DNA of 51,575 bases from Nonomuraea cavernae (GTDB taxonomy: Bacteria > Actinomycetota > Actinomycetes > Streptosporangiales > Streptosporangiaceae), in the NCBI RefSeq assembly GCF_014646355.1, contig NZ_BMNH01000026.1:33562-85136 (forward strand), read 5' to 3'. Under the pieces are notes generated by a model. That model was given only the letters and a program-made list of their open reading frames with translations. It ran no database searches and was not told the origin of the DNA. Positions 41,084 to 50,655 of the stretch are shown here, piece after piece (the stretch's first letter is position 1; each line of letters opens with the position of its first letter). A program made the position numbers and the translations under genes.

Positions 41084-41364
41084 CTAGCAGGAGGCCAGGC
41101 CCCACAACTGAGAGCTGCTGACCTTCTTACTGTGCAGGATCGCGCTCTCCAGGCGAGGGACGGGAACGCACCATCCCCAGCTACCACCGATGTGCGCCTT
41201 GAAGCGGACGATGCTGTTGCCGCAGTTGCGGTACGCGACGTACTGCCTGCCGCCGGAGGTGTAGCTACTGGCACCGCACGGCTCAGCAGAAGCGGCCCCC
41301 GCCGGAATGACGAGAGCGGACGAAATCACTGCCGCGACAAGAACACCTTTAAGAAACGGGACAT
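41084..41364 (-). CDS. Small secreted Cys protein with apparent -1 frameshift in its signal peptide
   Basis: The mature part (EPCGASSYTSGGRQYVAYRN onward) is about 67 residues with four cysteines and would be secreted. The start ATG 41364 has GGAAAGG six bases upstream, but its frame meets a stop after 12 codons. Shifting back one base after the sixth codon (AAG, 41347-41349) gives MSRFLKGVLVAAVISSAL followed by VIPAGAASA, a textbook signal peptide leading into the mature part. A lost C in the TTTC(C)TTAAAG run would explain it, as would a sequencing error or frameshifting. Without the shift only a weak internal GTG (41329) remains. Function unknown. Confidence 0.6.
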
Positions 41365-41449
41365 GGCCATCCTTTCCTTATCACCGTCGTCATGTAATGG
41401 CCGCCCCCGCCAGGCCTCAACGGCTTGACCTGGCCGCGGCCGGTGAACG

Positions 41450-41764
41450 CTAGCTCGCGAACGCGTTGCGGCCGTTCCTCGGCTCCTCGTCGATGAGGCA
41501 CTGGGCTATCGACGGACCTGCGCCGACCCGCTTCCACACGCCGTATCTCGTGGTGTACGTCGACTTGCCGATCCGGTAGCAGTCGACGATCGCCCTGAAG
41601 GACCCCGTGCCCTTCGTGCAGTTGAACCAGTAGGCGTTGTCCTTGTACAGGCTGCTGCAGCTGGAGGGGGCGGCAGACGCCGCGCTCGCCGGCATGAGCA
41701 TCGCCCCGGTCGCCAGCGCGCTGACCGCCACGAGCTTGACAGACTTACTGAACATGTTGAGCAA
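41450..41764 (-). CDS. Small secreted protein with four cysteines
   Basis: A 104-residue precursor. Signal peptide: MFSKSVKLVAVSALATGAML then MPASAASA, cleaved before APSSC. The mature 70 residues contain four cysteines (SCSSLYK, WFNCTKG, IVDCYRIG, AQCLIDEE), likely two disulfides. TTG 41764 has AGGAG six bases before; ATG 41755 is the alternative. It shares the layout APSxCSS, GTGxxRAxxxC, TxYGxW, IAxC with the gene at 43267. Unknown function; a secreted effector, toxin or wall protein are open options. Confidence 0.75.
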   Translation of the reverse strand: MLNMFSKSVKLVAVSALATGAMLMPASAASAAPSSCSSLYKDNAYWFNCTKGTGSFRAIVDCYRIGKSTYTTRYGVWKRVGAGPSIAQCLIDEEPRNGRNAFAS

Positions 41765-42570
41765 ACCAATCTCCTGACAGAGGATAGGGAACAACTCGCG
41801 GGCCGCATCGCGTCGCGCACTCCCGAATTCACGCACCACGAACCCGGGAAACGACACTCGAAAGCAAGCCCGATCTCCAGGCACGCATGCGATGCGTTCG
41901 AACGGCTGTTTCCGTGAACGTGGTCACCGGGAACGGTGCCCCGTGAACAATGGAAGGCGAAGTCCCGAACGCGGCCCGTTCACGCGGGGCCGATCAGCTG
42001 CGATCGGCCCGTCTCATGGGCTGTGCCGCCCGTCCGTGGCCGGCCTGTTCGCAGGCTTTCGGCCCATCTGTTGCGGATCTCGTCGCGTGGTCGCCGCGGT
42101 CACCGTGGAGATGAGCGCGGCCTCCCAGGGACGGCATCGCACCGGCGCCGAGGCCCCCTGAGGGAGATCGACGCCCACGAAAATCCGGGTGCGGGACGTG
42201 GTGTAACTGCCGGCAACCGCGATGCGGCCGACGACCTGGCCGCCTCGGCGAAAGCGCCCTTGAGCATGTGCGTCATGGCCATCCTTCCAGCTACCGCCGT
42301 AGCGGTTTCGGTGGTCACGAAGATCAGCCTGCCAGGTTCCTTCGCGGGGAACAACGCATGTTTCGGCCACACAACGGCTGATTCCGGCCATCGAGGAGCA
42401 CACGGCGCCGATCACGCCATTTCACGCCGGGACCTCGTCCCGGCACCCCAACCTGGACGCCGAATCGGCGCATGGCGCGTCCGCGAATCGTGTCGAGCGG
42501 GGCCATGCGGCTTTGTCGGTAGATATCGCCTTGCCGGTTCCGTTAAGAATCAGAACAATCGCCTAGCGTG
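41765..42570. other. Region with no intact gene; holds a decayed paralogue
   Basis: About 800 bp between the small secreted protein and the next plus-strand gene. Codon bias is weak in all frames. The only feature I can support is the remnant at 42140-42276. GC content is lower than in neighbouring genes. Confidence 0.5.
42140..42276 (-). pseudogene. Remnant of a paralogue of the 41084 secreted protein gene
   Basis: The leader GGAAGG-ATGGCC-ATG repeats the arrangement at the 41364 start (GGAAAGG-ATGGCC-ATG), and the first codons give MTHMLKGAFAEAA, echoing MSRFLKGVLVAAV. The frame then loses the signal peptide, while a second frame continues IAVAGSYTTSRTRIFVGVDL, which recalls the mature part of that protein. 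No complete gene remains. End points are approximate. Confidence 0.4.
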
Positions 42571-43113
42571 ATGGGGATCTCCGGCTTCGAGCCGACCTTT
42601 CTTGTCGGGCTTGGAGCCGTCCGAAAGGAACACGGACCGGGCCTGGCCGCGCTTGCCGGCCGGCGTCTGACGGGGTTCGCGATCGTGTGTTTCGCCGAGG
42701 ACGGGGACTGGTTCGCCGACTGTCCCGTCGTCTTGGACTTCGACGGTGTCCAGGCAGAGATCTGCCACTGGAAGCTCGATGAGCTGTCGATCGGCTGGAA
42801 CAGCATCGACATGACGGCCGCGATCAGTGGCTGGGAGTGGTTCGAGCTGACTCCGGCATGGTCCAGCGCCGACGAACGGCTTGAACCGTTCGTCGGCCAG
42901 GAACTGCGCGAGGTCGCTCTGCTCGAGTGGCGTCCTTCGGGTCATGACCTGGCGGACGGCAGCGTCGCGGTGGAGTTCGTCTTTGATGCAGGTCGTTTCC
43001 ACATCTCCAACGCTCTTGATGAGAACAGCATCGATCTCGGCGACGCTCATCCAGAATTCGTGCGGCACCGGTTGGACTTCGGCGCGCAGCCTGATCAGGT
43101 CGCCTCCGGTTGA
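42571..43113 (+). CDS. Unknown protein, 180 residues
   Basis: MGISGFEPTFLVGLGAVRKE onward; GFAIVCFAEDGDWFADCPVV and LDFDGVQAEICHWKLDELSI, then VALLEWRPSGHDLADGSVAVEFVF and ISNALDENSIDLG. It is acidic, Trp-rich, with no signal peptide or membrane helix. This looks like an actinobacterial family of cytosolic proteins that sometimes occurs near toxin or immunity genes; I cannot name it. No RBS is visible before the ATG (a GTG codon precedes it), so the true start may be further in. It sits inside the secreted-protein patch. Confidence 0.6.
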   Translation: MGISGFEPTFLVGLGAVRKEHGPGLAALAGRRLTGFAIVCFAEDGDWFADCPVVLDFDGVQAEICHWKLDELSIGWNSIDMTAAISGWEWFELTPAWSSADERLEPFVGQELREVALLEWRPSGHDLADGSVAVEFVFDAGRFHISNALDENSIDLGDAHPEFVRHRLDFGAQPDQVASG

Positions 43114-43266
43114 TCTCGATGACCGGCAGCAGGGTCGCCCGAGCCCGCGTGCTCATCCGGCGTGGGGCCCCGGCAGCGCCACGACCGCCGGGCCGTCCAC
43201 CGCGACTCGGCTGGAACCTTGCCACCTTCGCCGGAAGATCATCAATTCCCTCAGGAGAGGATGCGT

Positions 43267-43584
43267 ATGCCATCCACGCGGATCTTCACGTCCGTCGCGG
43301 CGGCCATCGGCGGAATTCTGGTCGCGCTCGCCCCAGGCTTCACGCAACCCGCCTGGGCCGCCCCCAGCGGATGTTCGTCCGCCATCGTCGACTCACGTAC
43401 GGTCAAGGCGACCTGTGGCTCCGGGACCGGCGAGTACCGGGCCGTCGCCACGTGCGTCACCGAGAACGATCAGCGGCGCACCACTGCCTACGGCACGTGG
43501 AGGAGTGCGGCGACCTGGGTCTCGATCGCCACTTGCCCGAGTAGCTCCCCCTACGCGATCCATGGCTCCTCTCAGACCAGATAG
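43267..43584 (+). CDS. Small secreted protein with four cysteines, paralogue of 41450
   Basis: A 105-residue precursor: MPSTRIFTSVAAAIGGILVA followed by LAPGFTQPAWA, cleaved before APSGC. The mature part has four cysteines spaced like those of the gene at 41450 (GCSS, ATCGS, ATCVT, ATCPS) and shares GTGEYRAVATC, AYGTWRS and SIATC. ATG 43267 has AGGAGAGG six bases before it; the ATG at 43261 abuts the RBS directly. A perfect 11-bp hairpin follows. Function unknown. Confidence 0.75.
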   Translation: MPSTRIFTSVAAAIGGILVALAPGFTQPAWAAPSGCSSAIVDSRTVKATCGSGTGEYRAVATCVTENDQRRTTAYGTWRSAATWVSIATCPSSSPYAIHGSSQTR

Positions 43585-43601
43585 GGCTGTGCGGCTCTGA
43601 C

Positions 43602-43653
43602 CTGGAGCCCCGCTCTTCGACGTCCGGGCGCAAACGAAAGGCCGGGGCTCCAG
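43602..43653. terminator. Inverted repeat after the secreted protein gene
   Basis: Arms CTGGAGCCCCG and CGGGGCTCCAG, perfect over 11 bp, separated by a 30-base loop; 17 bp after the stop at 43584. The rest of the gap to 43866 shows no supported gene. Confidence 0.5.
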
Positions 43654-43866
43654 GCTGTGTCGTCCGGGAAAGGAAACCGGGAGAAGTGCCGACTCACGGA
43701 ATTCGCGATCCGGGATTCGAGCGGCGTTGACACTGCCGCACTTCGCTGAAGCGGCCTCTCGTCCAGAAGGCCGAGCGTGCGTACACAGCTGAGTACATAG
43801 CGGAAAATGGGCGTATCCATGGCTGCGCTGTGGCCTGCAAGCGCAGGTCGGGGTAGTGCACAGCGC

Positions 43867-44100
43867 ATGACGAAGAAGCGGAAGGAAGACCCGTCGGTAG
43901 GCGACGAGGTCACCTGGCGAAGCCACGGATCAACCGCCCACGGCAAGGTCGAGAAGAAGATCACCGGCAGGCGGAAGGAAGCCGGTCGCACCGTGGCCGC
44001 CTCGCCCGACGACCCCCAGTACGTGGTGCGCAGCGAGAAAAGCGGCAAGAAGGCCGTGCACAAGCCGTCGGCCCTGCGCAAGGACCAGGGTTCGGAATGA
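43867..44100 (+). CDS. DUF2945 (hypervirulence/Tudor-like) small protein
   Basis: A 77-residue basic protein: MTKKRKEDPSVGDEVTWRSH, then GKVEKKITGRRKEAGRTVAA and DPQYVVRSEKSGKKAVHKPS, which fits the DUF2945 domain (short SH3/Tudor-like barrel). Role unknown, perhaps DNA or protein binding in stress. ATG 43867 is chosen by homology; upstream codons have poor bias. Its stop overlaps the DUF3140 start as ATGA. Confidence 0.85.
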   Translation: MTKKRKEDPSVGDEVTWRSHGSTAHGKVEKKITGRRKEAGRTVAASPDDPQYVVRSEKSGKKAVHKPSALRKDQGSE

Positions 44101-44429
44101 CCGAGGAGGAGCGGGCGGTCGCGGCCGAGTTCGACCAGGCGGTGAACATGACCGCCAAGGAGCTGGAACGCTGGCTCGCCACGGACGACTCCAAGATGGT
44201 GGGCCAGAAGAAGGACGGCGGCGGCGAATCCACCGGGCACGAGTCCGGCCGCAAGATCGTCGGACTGCTCCAGACGAAGAAGTCGTCCCTCACCGAGCAG
44301 GACTACGCGCACATGCGCAAGGTGATCGGCTACATCCACCGGCACCTGGCGCAGCGCCCCTCCGGCGACGTCCGAGAGACCAAATGGCGTTATTCGCTGA
44401 TGAACTGGGGCCACGATCCGCTCAAGTGA
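44097..44429 (+). CDS. DUF3140 protein
   Basis: A 110-residue protein starting MTEEERAVAAEFDQAVNMTA, with KELERWLATDDSKMVGQKK, HESGRKIVGLLQTKKSSLTE and YIHRHLAQRPSGDVRETKWRY, the DUF3140 pattern. DUF2945 and DUF3140 are often paired, and here the genes overlap by four bases, so the products probably act together, possibly in DNA protection. Cytosolic. Confidence 0.88.
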   Translation: MTEEERAVAAEFDQAVNMTAKELERWLATDDSKMVGQKKDGGGESTGHESGRKIVGLLQTKKSSLTEQDYAHMRKVIGYIHRHLAQRPSGDVRETKWRYSLMNWGHDPLK

Positions 44430-44757
44430 GCCTGGTCCGGCCGAGGACTTCGGCTGCCGACATTCCCGTACGGCGGGCCGCCCGCGGCGATCCGCCCATG
44501 GTGCGATTCGGAGCCGGCCCGGGCGCGTGTTCACCCAGGTCACGTAGCGATACGGGTGCTCCCTCCCCATCCGGAGATCGTCCTCCCCCAGTGAAAACCG
44601 GGTGACATTTCACAGCACTTGCCGCAGTGTGGGGCGCGGTCGATGAGTTTTGTCGGTGGCGCCCGTCAGTCTGTCCATGACCACAAAGCCTTGGGCGACC
44701 GCAGGCCGGGACACCAGCCATGACCGCGTTCAGCCAGCCAATCCCGATCGAGGTACC

Positions 44758-46227
44758 GTGCCCAGCCCACAGCTCGACTCACTCCCCAAGCCCGCGGCCG
44801 CTGCTTCAGGTCGCACGCCGCCCGTGATCCGGCTGCTGGTGCTCGCCACATTCGTGGTCATCCTCAATGAGACGATCATGATCAACGCGATCCCGAGGAT
44901 GATGGACGCGCTGCACATCACCGAGCAGACCGCGCAGTGGCTCTCCACCGCCTTCATGCTCACCATGGCCGCGGTCATCCCGACCACCGGGTGGTTCCTG
45001 CAACGGGTGACCACCCGTCGCGCGTACGCCACCGCGATGGGTCTGTTCCTGATCGGCACGGCGTTGGCGATCGTGGCGCCGTCTTTCGAGGTGCTGCTGG
45101 GCGCCCGCATCATCCAGGCGTCCGGGACGGCGCTGATGATGCCCCTGCTGATGACCACGCTGATGCAGGTGGTGCCCGAGCAGGACCGGGGCCGGGTGAT
45201 GGGCAATGTCACCCTTGCCATCTCGGTCGCGCCGGCGATGGGCCCGACGATCTCGGGGGTGATCCTCCAGTTCGGGTCCTGGCGCCTGTTGTTCGTCGTG
45301 GTGCTCCCCATCGCCGCCGTGATCACCTGGCGTGGCCTGAAGCGGCTCGAGAACATCGGCGAGCCTCAGTTCAGCAGCATCGACTGGCTCAGCGTGATAA
45401 CGGCCGCCGCCGGCTTCGGCGGCCTCGTCTACGGGCTCAGCCAGTTCGAGGGCGGTGACGTCCGCGTCGCCGCCGCGATCGTGGCGGCCGGGCTGATCAC
45501 CATCGCCGTCTTCGTCGTCCGCCAGCTGTCGTTGCAGAAGCGCGGCGTGCCGCTGCTGGACCTGCGCACCCTGCGCCATCGCACCTACACGGTCGCGCTG
45601 ATCCTGATGGCGGTGGCCTTCATGGCGATGCTCGGCTCAATGATCTTGCTGCCGCTGTACCTGCAGAGCGTCCGCGAGCTCAATCCCCTGGAGACTGGGC
45701 TCCTCGTGATGCCGGGTGGCCTCGCGATGGGGCTGCTGGGTCCGGCCGTCGGCCGCCTGTTCGACAAGTTCGGCGGCCGGGTGCTGGTCATCCCCGGCGC
45801 GATCGGGATCATGTTCGCGCTCACCGGCTTCACCCAGGTCTCGATGACCATGCCGTACTGGCAGATCCTCGGTCTGCACGCGCTGCTGATGGTGAGTCTG
45901 GCCGCGACCTTCACGCCGGTGTTCACCCTCGGGCTCGGAGCGGTCCCCCCACGGCTCTACTCCCATGGCAGCTCGATCCTGAGCACGCTGCAACAGGTCT
46001 CCGCGGCCTTCGGCACCGCGCTCGTGATCACCGTCATGAGCGCGCGAGCCGATGCCCTGAGATCCGCCGGAGCCACCGAGGCGCTCGCCACCCTCGGCGG
46101 CATGCGGCTGGCCTTCATCATCGGCGCGGTGCTGTCCGTGATCGTGGTCGTCACCGCCCTGCTCCTACCGGCGCGGGCGGCCGACGCCGACGAACTCGAG
46201 GGCCCCCGGGCGGCCAACCCTGCATGA
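44758..46227 (+). CDS. DHA2 (EmrB/QacA) family MFS exporter
   Basis: A 489-residue drug:H+ antiporter-type protein with fourteen predicted helices. VVILNETIMINAIPRMMDAL has the family D1-like segment, and the loop 2-3 motif and motif C region (VAPAMGPTISGVILQFGSWRLLF) are plain, as in EmrB. The ATG options at 44650 and 44680 would add a long poorly biased segment; GTG 44758 has GAGG shortly upstream and gives a normal N-terminus. Substrate unknown; no regulator is adjacent. Confidence 0.9.
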   Translation: MPSPQLDSLPKPAAAASGRTPPVIRLLVLATFVVILNETIMINAIPRMMDALHITEQTAQWLSTAFMLTMAAVIPTTGWFLQRVTTRRAYATAMGLFLIGTALAIVAPSFEVLLGARIIQASGTALMMPLLMTTLMQVVPEQDRGRVMGNVTLAISVAPAMGPTISGVILQFGSWRLLFVVVLPIAAVITWRGLKRLENIGEPQFSSIDWLSVITAAAGFGGLVYGLSQFEGGDVRVAAAIVAAGLITIAVFVVRQLSLQKRGVPLLDLRTLRHRTYTVALILMAVAFMAMLGSMILLPLYLQSVRELNPLETGLLVMPGGLAMGLLGPAVGRLFDKFGGRVLVIPGAIGIMFALTGFTQVSMTMPYWQILGLHALLMVSLAATFTPVFTLGLGAVPPRLYSHGSSILSTLQQVSAAFGTALVITVMSARADALRSAGATEALATLGGMRLAFIIGAVLSVIVVVTALLLPARAADADELEGPRAANPA

Positions 46228-46235
46228 CGGCGGCG

Positions 46236-46468
46236 CGACGCCGTAACGTCGGATGCCCGAGATGGTCGGCCAACTGCCACGAGTTCGTGCGCCGTACATC
46301 GGCCAGCAGCCCACGGACCAGGCCCCCGAGGGTCGCCTTCGGCTCGGGCCGCTTCATCAAACGATCAGCGGTCCGCGCGGTCACCGCCGTGAGCTCGGCA
46401 TCCCACGACACGACCAGTTCATTGGGTGAGGCACGAGGCCACGCGCGGACCATCGCCGACACCACCAC
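46236..46468 (-). pseudogene. N-terminal fragment of an IS701-type transposase
   Basis: The minus-strand frame reads ELTAVTARTADRLMKRPEPK, then LGGLVRGLLADVRRTNSWQLADHLG, the conserved N-terminal motif of actinobacterial IS701-like transposases (GLLADVRRKNSWQLAEH). Homology stops after HPTLRR, and no catalytic DDE part is found. A degraded insertion remnant; end points approximate. Confidence 0.55.
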
Positions 46469-46875
46469 GCGGGTGAGCGGCTCAGAGATCTACCGGCGTG
46501 GTGCCGGAGCCCGGCATGACGTACCGGCTGGGATGACGCCGATCCAGCAGGCTGTCGTGGAAGGACCACACGATTCGCACCTGGCGGGAGAGCCGCGAAG
46601 CAGTCGCGGGCCGGGCGTCTGACCTGAGTGGCCGAGGCCGACGACGACCGTTCACGGTGGCCGGTCTGCCCGCGCTGGGCAGCGGGGACGGCGGACCCTC
46701 CAGACGGCCAACCGTTCGTGTGGATCCACGGGCCGCCCGTCACAGGAGGCTGAATGGGTGATCCCGTGTGCCTCAGGAGAGTGCCGTCGCGGCGGCCGGC
46801 CACGTGAACCCCGTAAGCGTCACCCTGGACAGGCCCCGACCACGGGCGGCGGTTGGGCCTTCCCGTGCTTGCCGT

Positions 46876-47019
46876 ACGAGCTGGAAACGGCGGAAAGAAC
46901 GACGGGTACGCACGAGCCGGAACGGCGGCGAGAAACACGTCCCAAGCACGAGCCGGAACTGCGGTGAGACGCATGCCTCGCCAACGAGCCGGAACGGCGG
47001 TGGGAGCCACGCGCCGCCC
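46876..47019. repeat. 36-bp tandem repeat, four units
   Basis: Units start at 46876, 46912, 46948 and 46984, each beginning ACGAGCCGGAACGGCGGT (with a few changes; unit 1 ACGAGCTGGAAACGGCGG), then 18 variable bases. A possible fifth, degenerate unit follows. Twelve-codon periodicity allows a repeat peptide containing AVPAR on the minus strand, but bias does not support expression. Confidence 0.75.
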
Positions 47020-47108
47020 AGAGGACGTGGACGGCGGCGGGACGGCGAGCGGCGGCTAGGAACGGAAGTCGCGTGCCGCCGAGCGAGACCGGCGGCACGC
47101 TGTCACGC

Positions 47109-48773
<1,665 letters not shown>

Positions 48774-48832
48774 GGTATCTAGCTTAGGGGCTCCTGACCC
48801 GGGCTTCTGCCTCTGGGGCAACAGGGATGGAT

Positions 48833-50125
48833 TCAGGCCGGGGAGGCGTCGGCCACCGGCGGCGGCGGCGCCTGGACGACGGGCACGCAGATGCGGTCAC
48901 GGCCAAGCTCCTTGGCCCGATAGAGGGCCAGATCGGCGGCGGCGAGCAACTCGATGAGATCGTCGCCGTGCAGGCTCATGACGGCGACGCCCGCCGAGAT
49001 GGTGACGCTTATCATGACGTCGTCGGCGGCGATCGTCATCCGGCCGATGCGCCTGCGGAGCCGCTCGGCCACCTGGCGGGCCTCGTGGATGTCGGCGCCC
49101 GGGAGCAGCACCACGAACTCCTCGCCGCCGAAACGGCCGACGACATCGTATTCGCGCAGCTGGCCGCGGAGTGTGGTGGCGATGCTGACCAGCACCTGGT
49201 CGCCCACGAGATGGCCGTGGTTGTCGTTGACGCGCTTGAAGTGGTCGATGTCGATGATCAGCAGCGCCAGGGTGTCGCCGCTGCGCCGGGCCCGGACGAT
49301 CTCGGTGTCGGCTTCGCGCTGCCAGGCCGCGGCGTTGAGCAGGCCGGTCTTGGAGTCGGTGCGGGCCGCCGCCTGGAGCTGGGCGTGCAGGAGGCTGCGC
49401 TGCAACAGCACCACCGGCGGCAGGGTGAGGACGAGCAGGGCGAGGTTGAGCCCGCAGGCGATCGCCACGATGACGCCCAGGCACAGCTCCACGACGTCCA
49501 GCAGCACGCTCTCCCTGTCCCACAACACGTCGCGCCACGGCCCCTCGGGATCGGCGGTGTGCGCCGCGATCGCGATGAGCCCGGTGTTGAGCAGCGCGAA
49601 CACCACCGCCGCGCCCACCGCCAGCGTGATCGCGGACCCGCCACCCCGTGTCAACGCCGACGGGTCCGGGACCACCCGGTGGAACAGCACCGAAGCGGCA
49701 CACCCCGCCAGGCCGATGGCGGCCGAGCTGAACACCCTGCGGTAGAGCACCGTCGCCCGGACCCGCCACTGCAGCAGCGCCTGTAGCACGATCGGCGCGA
49801 ACAGGGCGTAGACCGGCGGCAGCAGCAATGCCACCGGCAGCCACCACGCTGACAGCAGGTCACGCGCGACGCCCGCGGGCATGCCGAGCCGTCTGGTGGC
49901 CTCGATGCAGACCGCGCCGCACGCCATGAGGGCGGCGAAGGTCAGCAGGTGCGGCCAGCGGACGTCGGTGACCGTCGCGAGCAGCACCATCGCGACGACA
50001 TCGAGGGCCACGATGCCGCAGAGATAGACGACGAGCGGACGACGTTGCCCGAGCAGCGGCCAACGGCCGACCAGACTTGACACACCGTCGCGAGACTTGA
50101 TCGAGGTGTGACTGGTCGCCGCCAT
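48833..50125 (-). CDS. Membrane diguanylate cyclase (GGDEF domain)
   Basis: A 430-residue protein with about six N-terminal helices (roughly residues 35-245) and a C-terminal GGDEF domain (about 265-420) that makes cyclic di-GMP from GTP. The active motif is GGEEF, and an RxxD inhibitory site (REYD) lies five residues before it, so product inhibition is expected. No EAL domain. ATG 50125 has AGAGGAG six bases upstream. It is 59 bp upstream of ettA on the same strand. Confidence 0.93.
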   Translation of the reverse strand: MAATSHTSIKSRDGVSSLVGRWPLLGQRRPLVVYLCGIVALDVVAMVLLATVTDVRWPHLLTFAALMACGAVCIEATRRLGMPAGVARDLLSAWWLPVALLLPPVYALFAPIVLQALLQWRVRATVLYRRVFSSAAIGLAGCAASVLFHRVVPDPSALTRGGGSAITLAVGAAVVFALLNTGLIAIAAHTADPEGPWRDVLWDRESVLLDVVELCLGVIVAIACGLNLALLVLTLPPVVLLQRSLLHAQLQAAARTDSKTGLLNAAAWQREADTEIVRARRSGDTLALLIIDIDHFKRVNDNHGHLVGDQVLVSIATTLRGQLREYDVVGRFGGEEFVVLLPGADIHEARQVAERLRRRIGRMTIAADDVMISVTISAGVAVMSLHGDDLIELLAAADLALYRAKELGRDRICVPVVQAPPPPVADASPA

Positions 50126-50456
50126 ACCGACTCCTCTCCGCCTAACGATGTGTAACACAATAATTGCGGAGTGTGCGTCGTGCGATGGGAACCGATACGT
50201 TGGCAGCCGGGGTCACATGTTCCATGTGGTCCGGGAATGTGGATGCGGTTCGCTCCGCGTGCGGGCCGTGCCGGAAAGGAGAAGCCATGGCGCGGGGCGT
50301 CACCTGGACCTGACAGGTGCACCAGCCACCCGTTCGACATGACATGCGCGGCGTCATCGGCCGCCTGCCGTTGCCGCGGCCTTCGGGGGACCCGCGGCAT
50401 GCAAGGGTCAGTCCCCCTCCACCCCCACTCCCTCCTTTCTTTCAGCGTGATCTGGC

Positions 50457-50486
50457 GTGGAACCCCGGGCGTTTACGCCCGGGAGG
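50457..50486 (+). ncRNA. Hairpin like the 3' end of an IS200/IS605 omega-RNA (candidate)
   Basis: GTGGAAC followed by the perfect stem CCCGGGCG-TTTA-CGCCCGGG (50464-50483) and AGGAAAGG. This resembles the terminal stem of TnpB guide RNA scaffolds/right ends (GGAATCCC...GGGGAGGA). It would mark the right end of a different, lost element. A plain terminator is the alternative. Confidence 0.35.
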
Positions 50487-50580
50487 AAAGGACAGCGCGG
50501 GAGGGCCGCCAAGGCCCGAGCGGTGCGGTGACCGGTAGGCCGTGGAGCGGCTCAGGGTGAAGATCACATGCGCGTGAAGC

Positions 50581-50601
50581 GGGCGGACGACGCGTCCGCC
50601 C
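50581..50601. terminator. Nine-bp hairpin before tnpB
   Basis: GGGCGGACG-ACG-CGTCCGCCC followed by TCTTCTC. A terminator, or a subterminal hairpin of the TnpB element's left end. Confidence 0.5.
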
Positions 50602-50655
50602 TCTTCTCATGCCGGGGTTCGGTTTCCATCCCGGTGGCGTGGGCTTGGCGATAAT

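Larger units (their letters stand above)
46228..47108. other. Region with transposase scrap and tandem repeat, no intact gene
   Basis: About 880 bp between the MFS gene and ettA. I can support an IS701-like fragment (46236-46468) and a 36-bp tandem repeat (46876-47019). Long open frames exist because of GC richness but look non-coding. Confidence 0.55.
50126..50655. other. Gap upstream of tnpB with hairpins
   Basis: About 530 bp without a supported gene. The part next to the cyclase gene is AT-richer (TGTGTAACACAATAATTG) and probably holds its promoter. Two hairpins are listed separately (50464-50483 and 50581-50601). Confidence 0.5.

Noticed and set aside
42571..43113. SMI1/KNR4-type or other named immunity protein
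   Set aside because: The Trp/acidic look is suggestive, but no named immunity motif could be matched with confidence.
46381..47010. Protein with 12-residue AVPAR repeats on the minus strand
   Set aside because: No RBS, poor codon bias outside the repeat, and the frame runs through the transposase scrap; the repeat is better treated as DNA.
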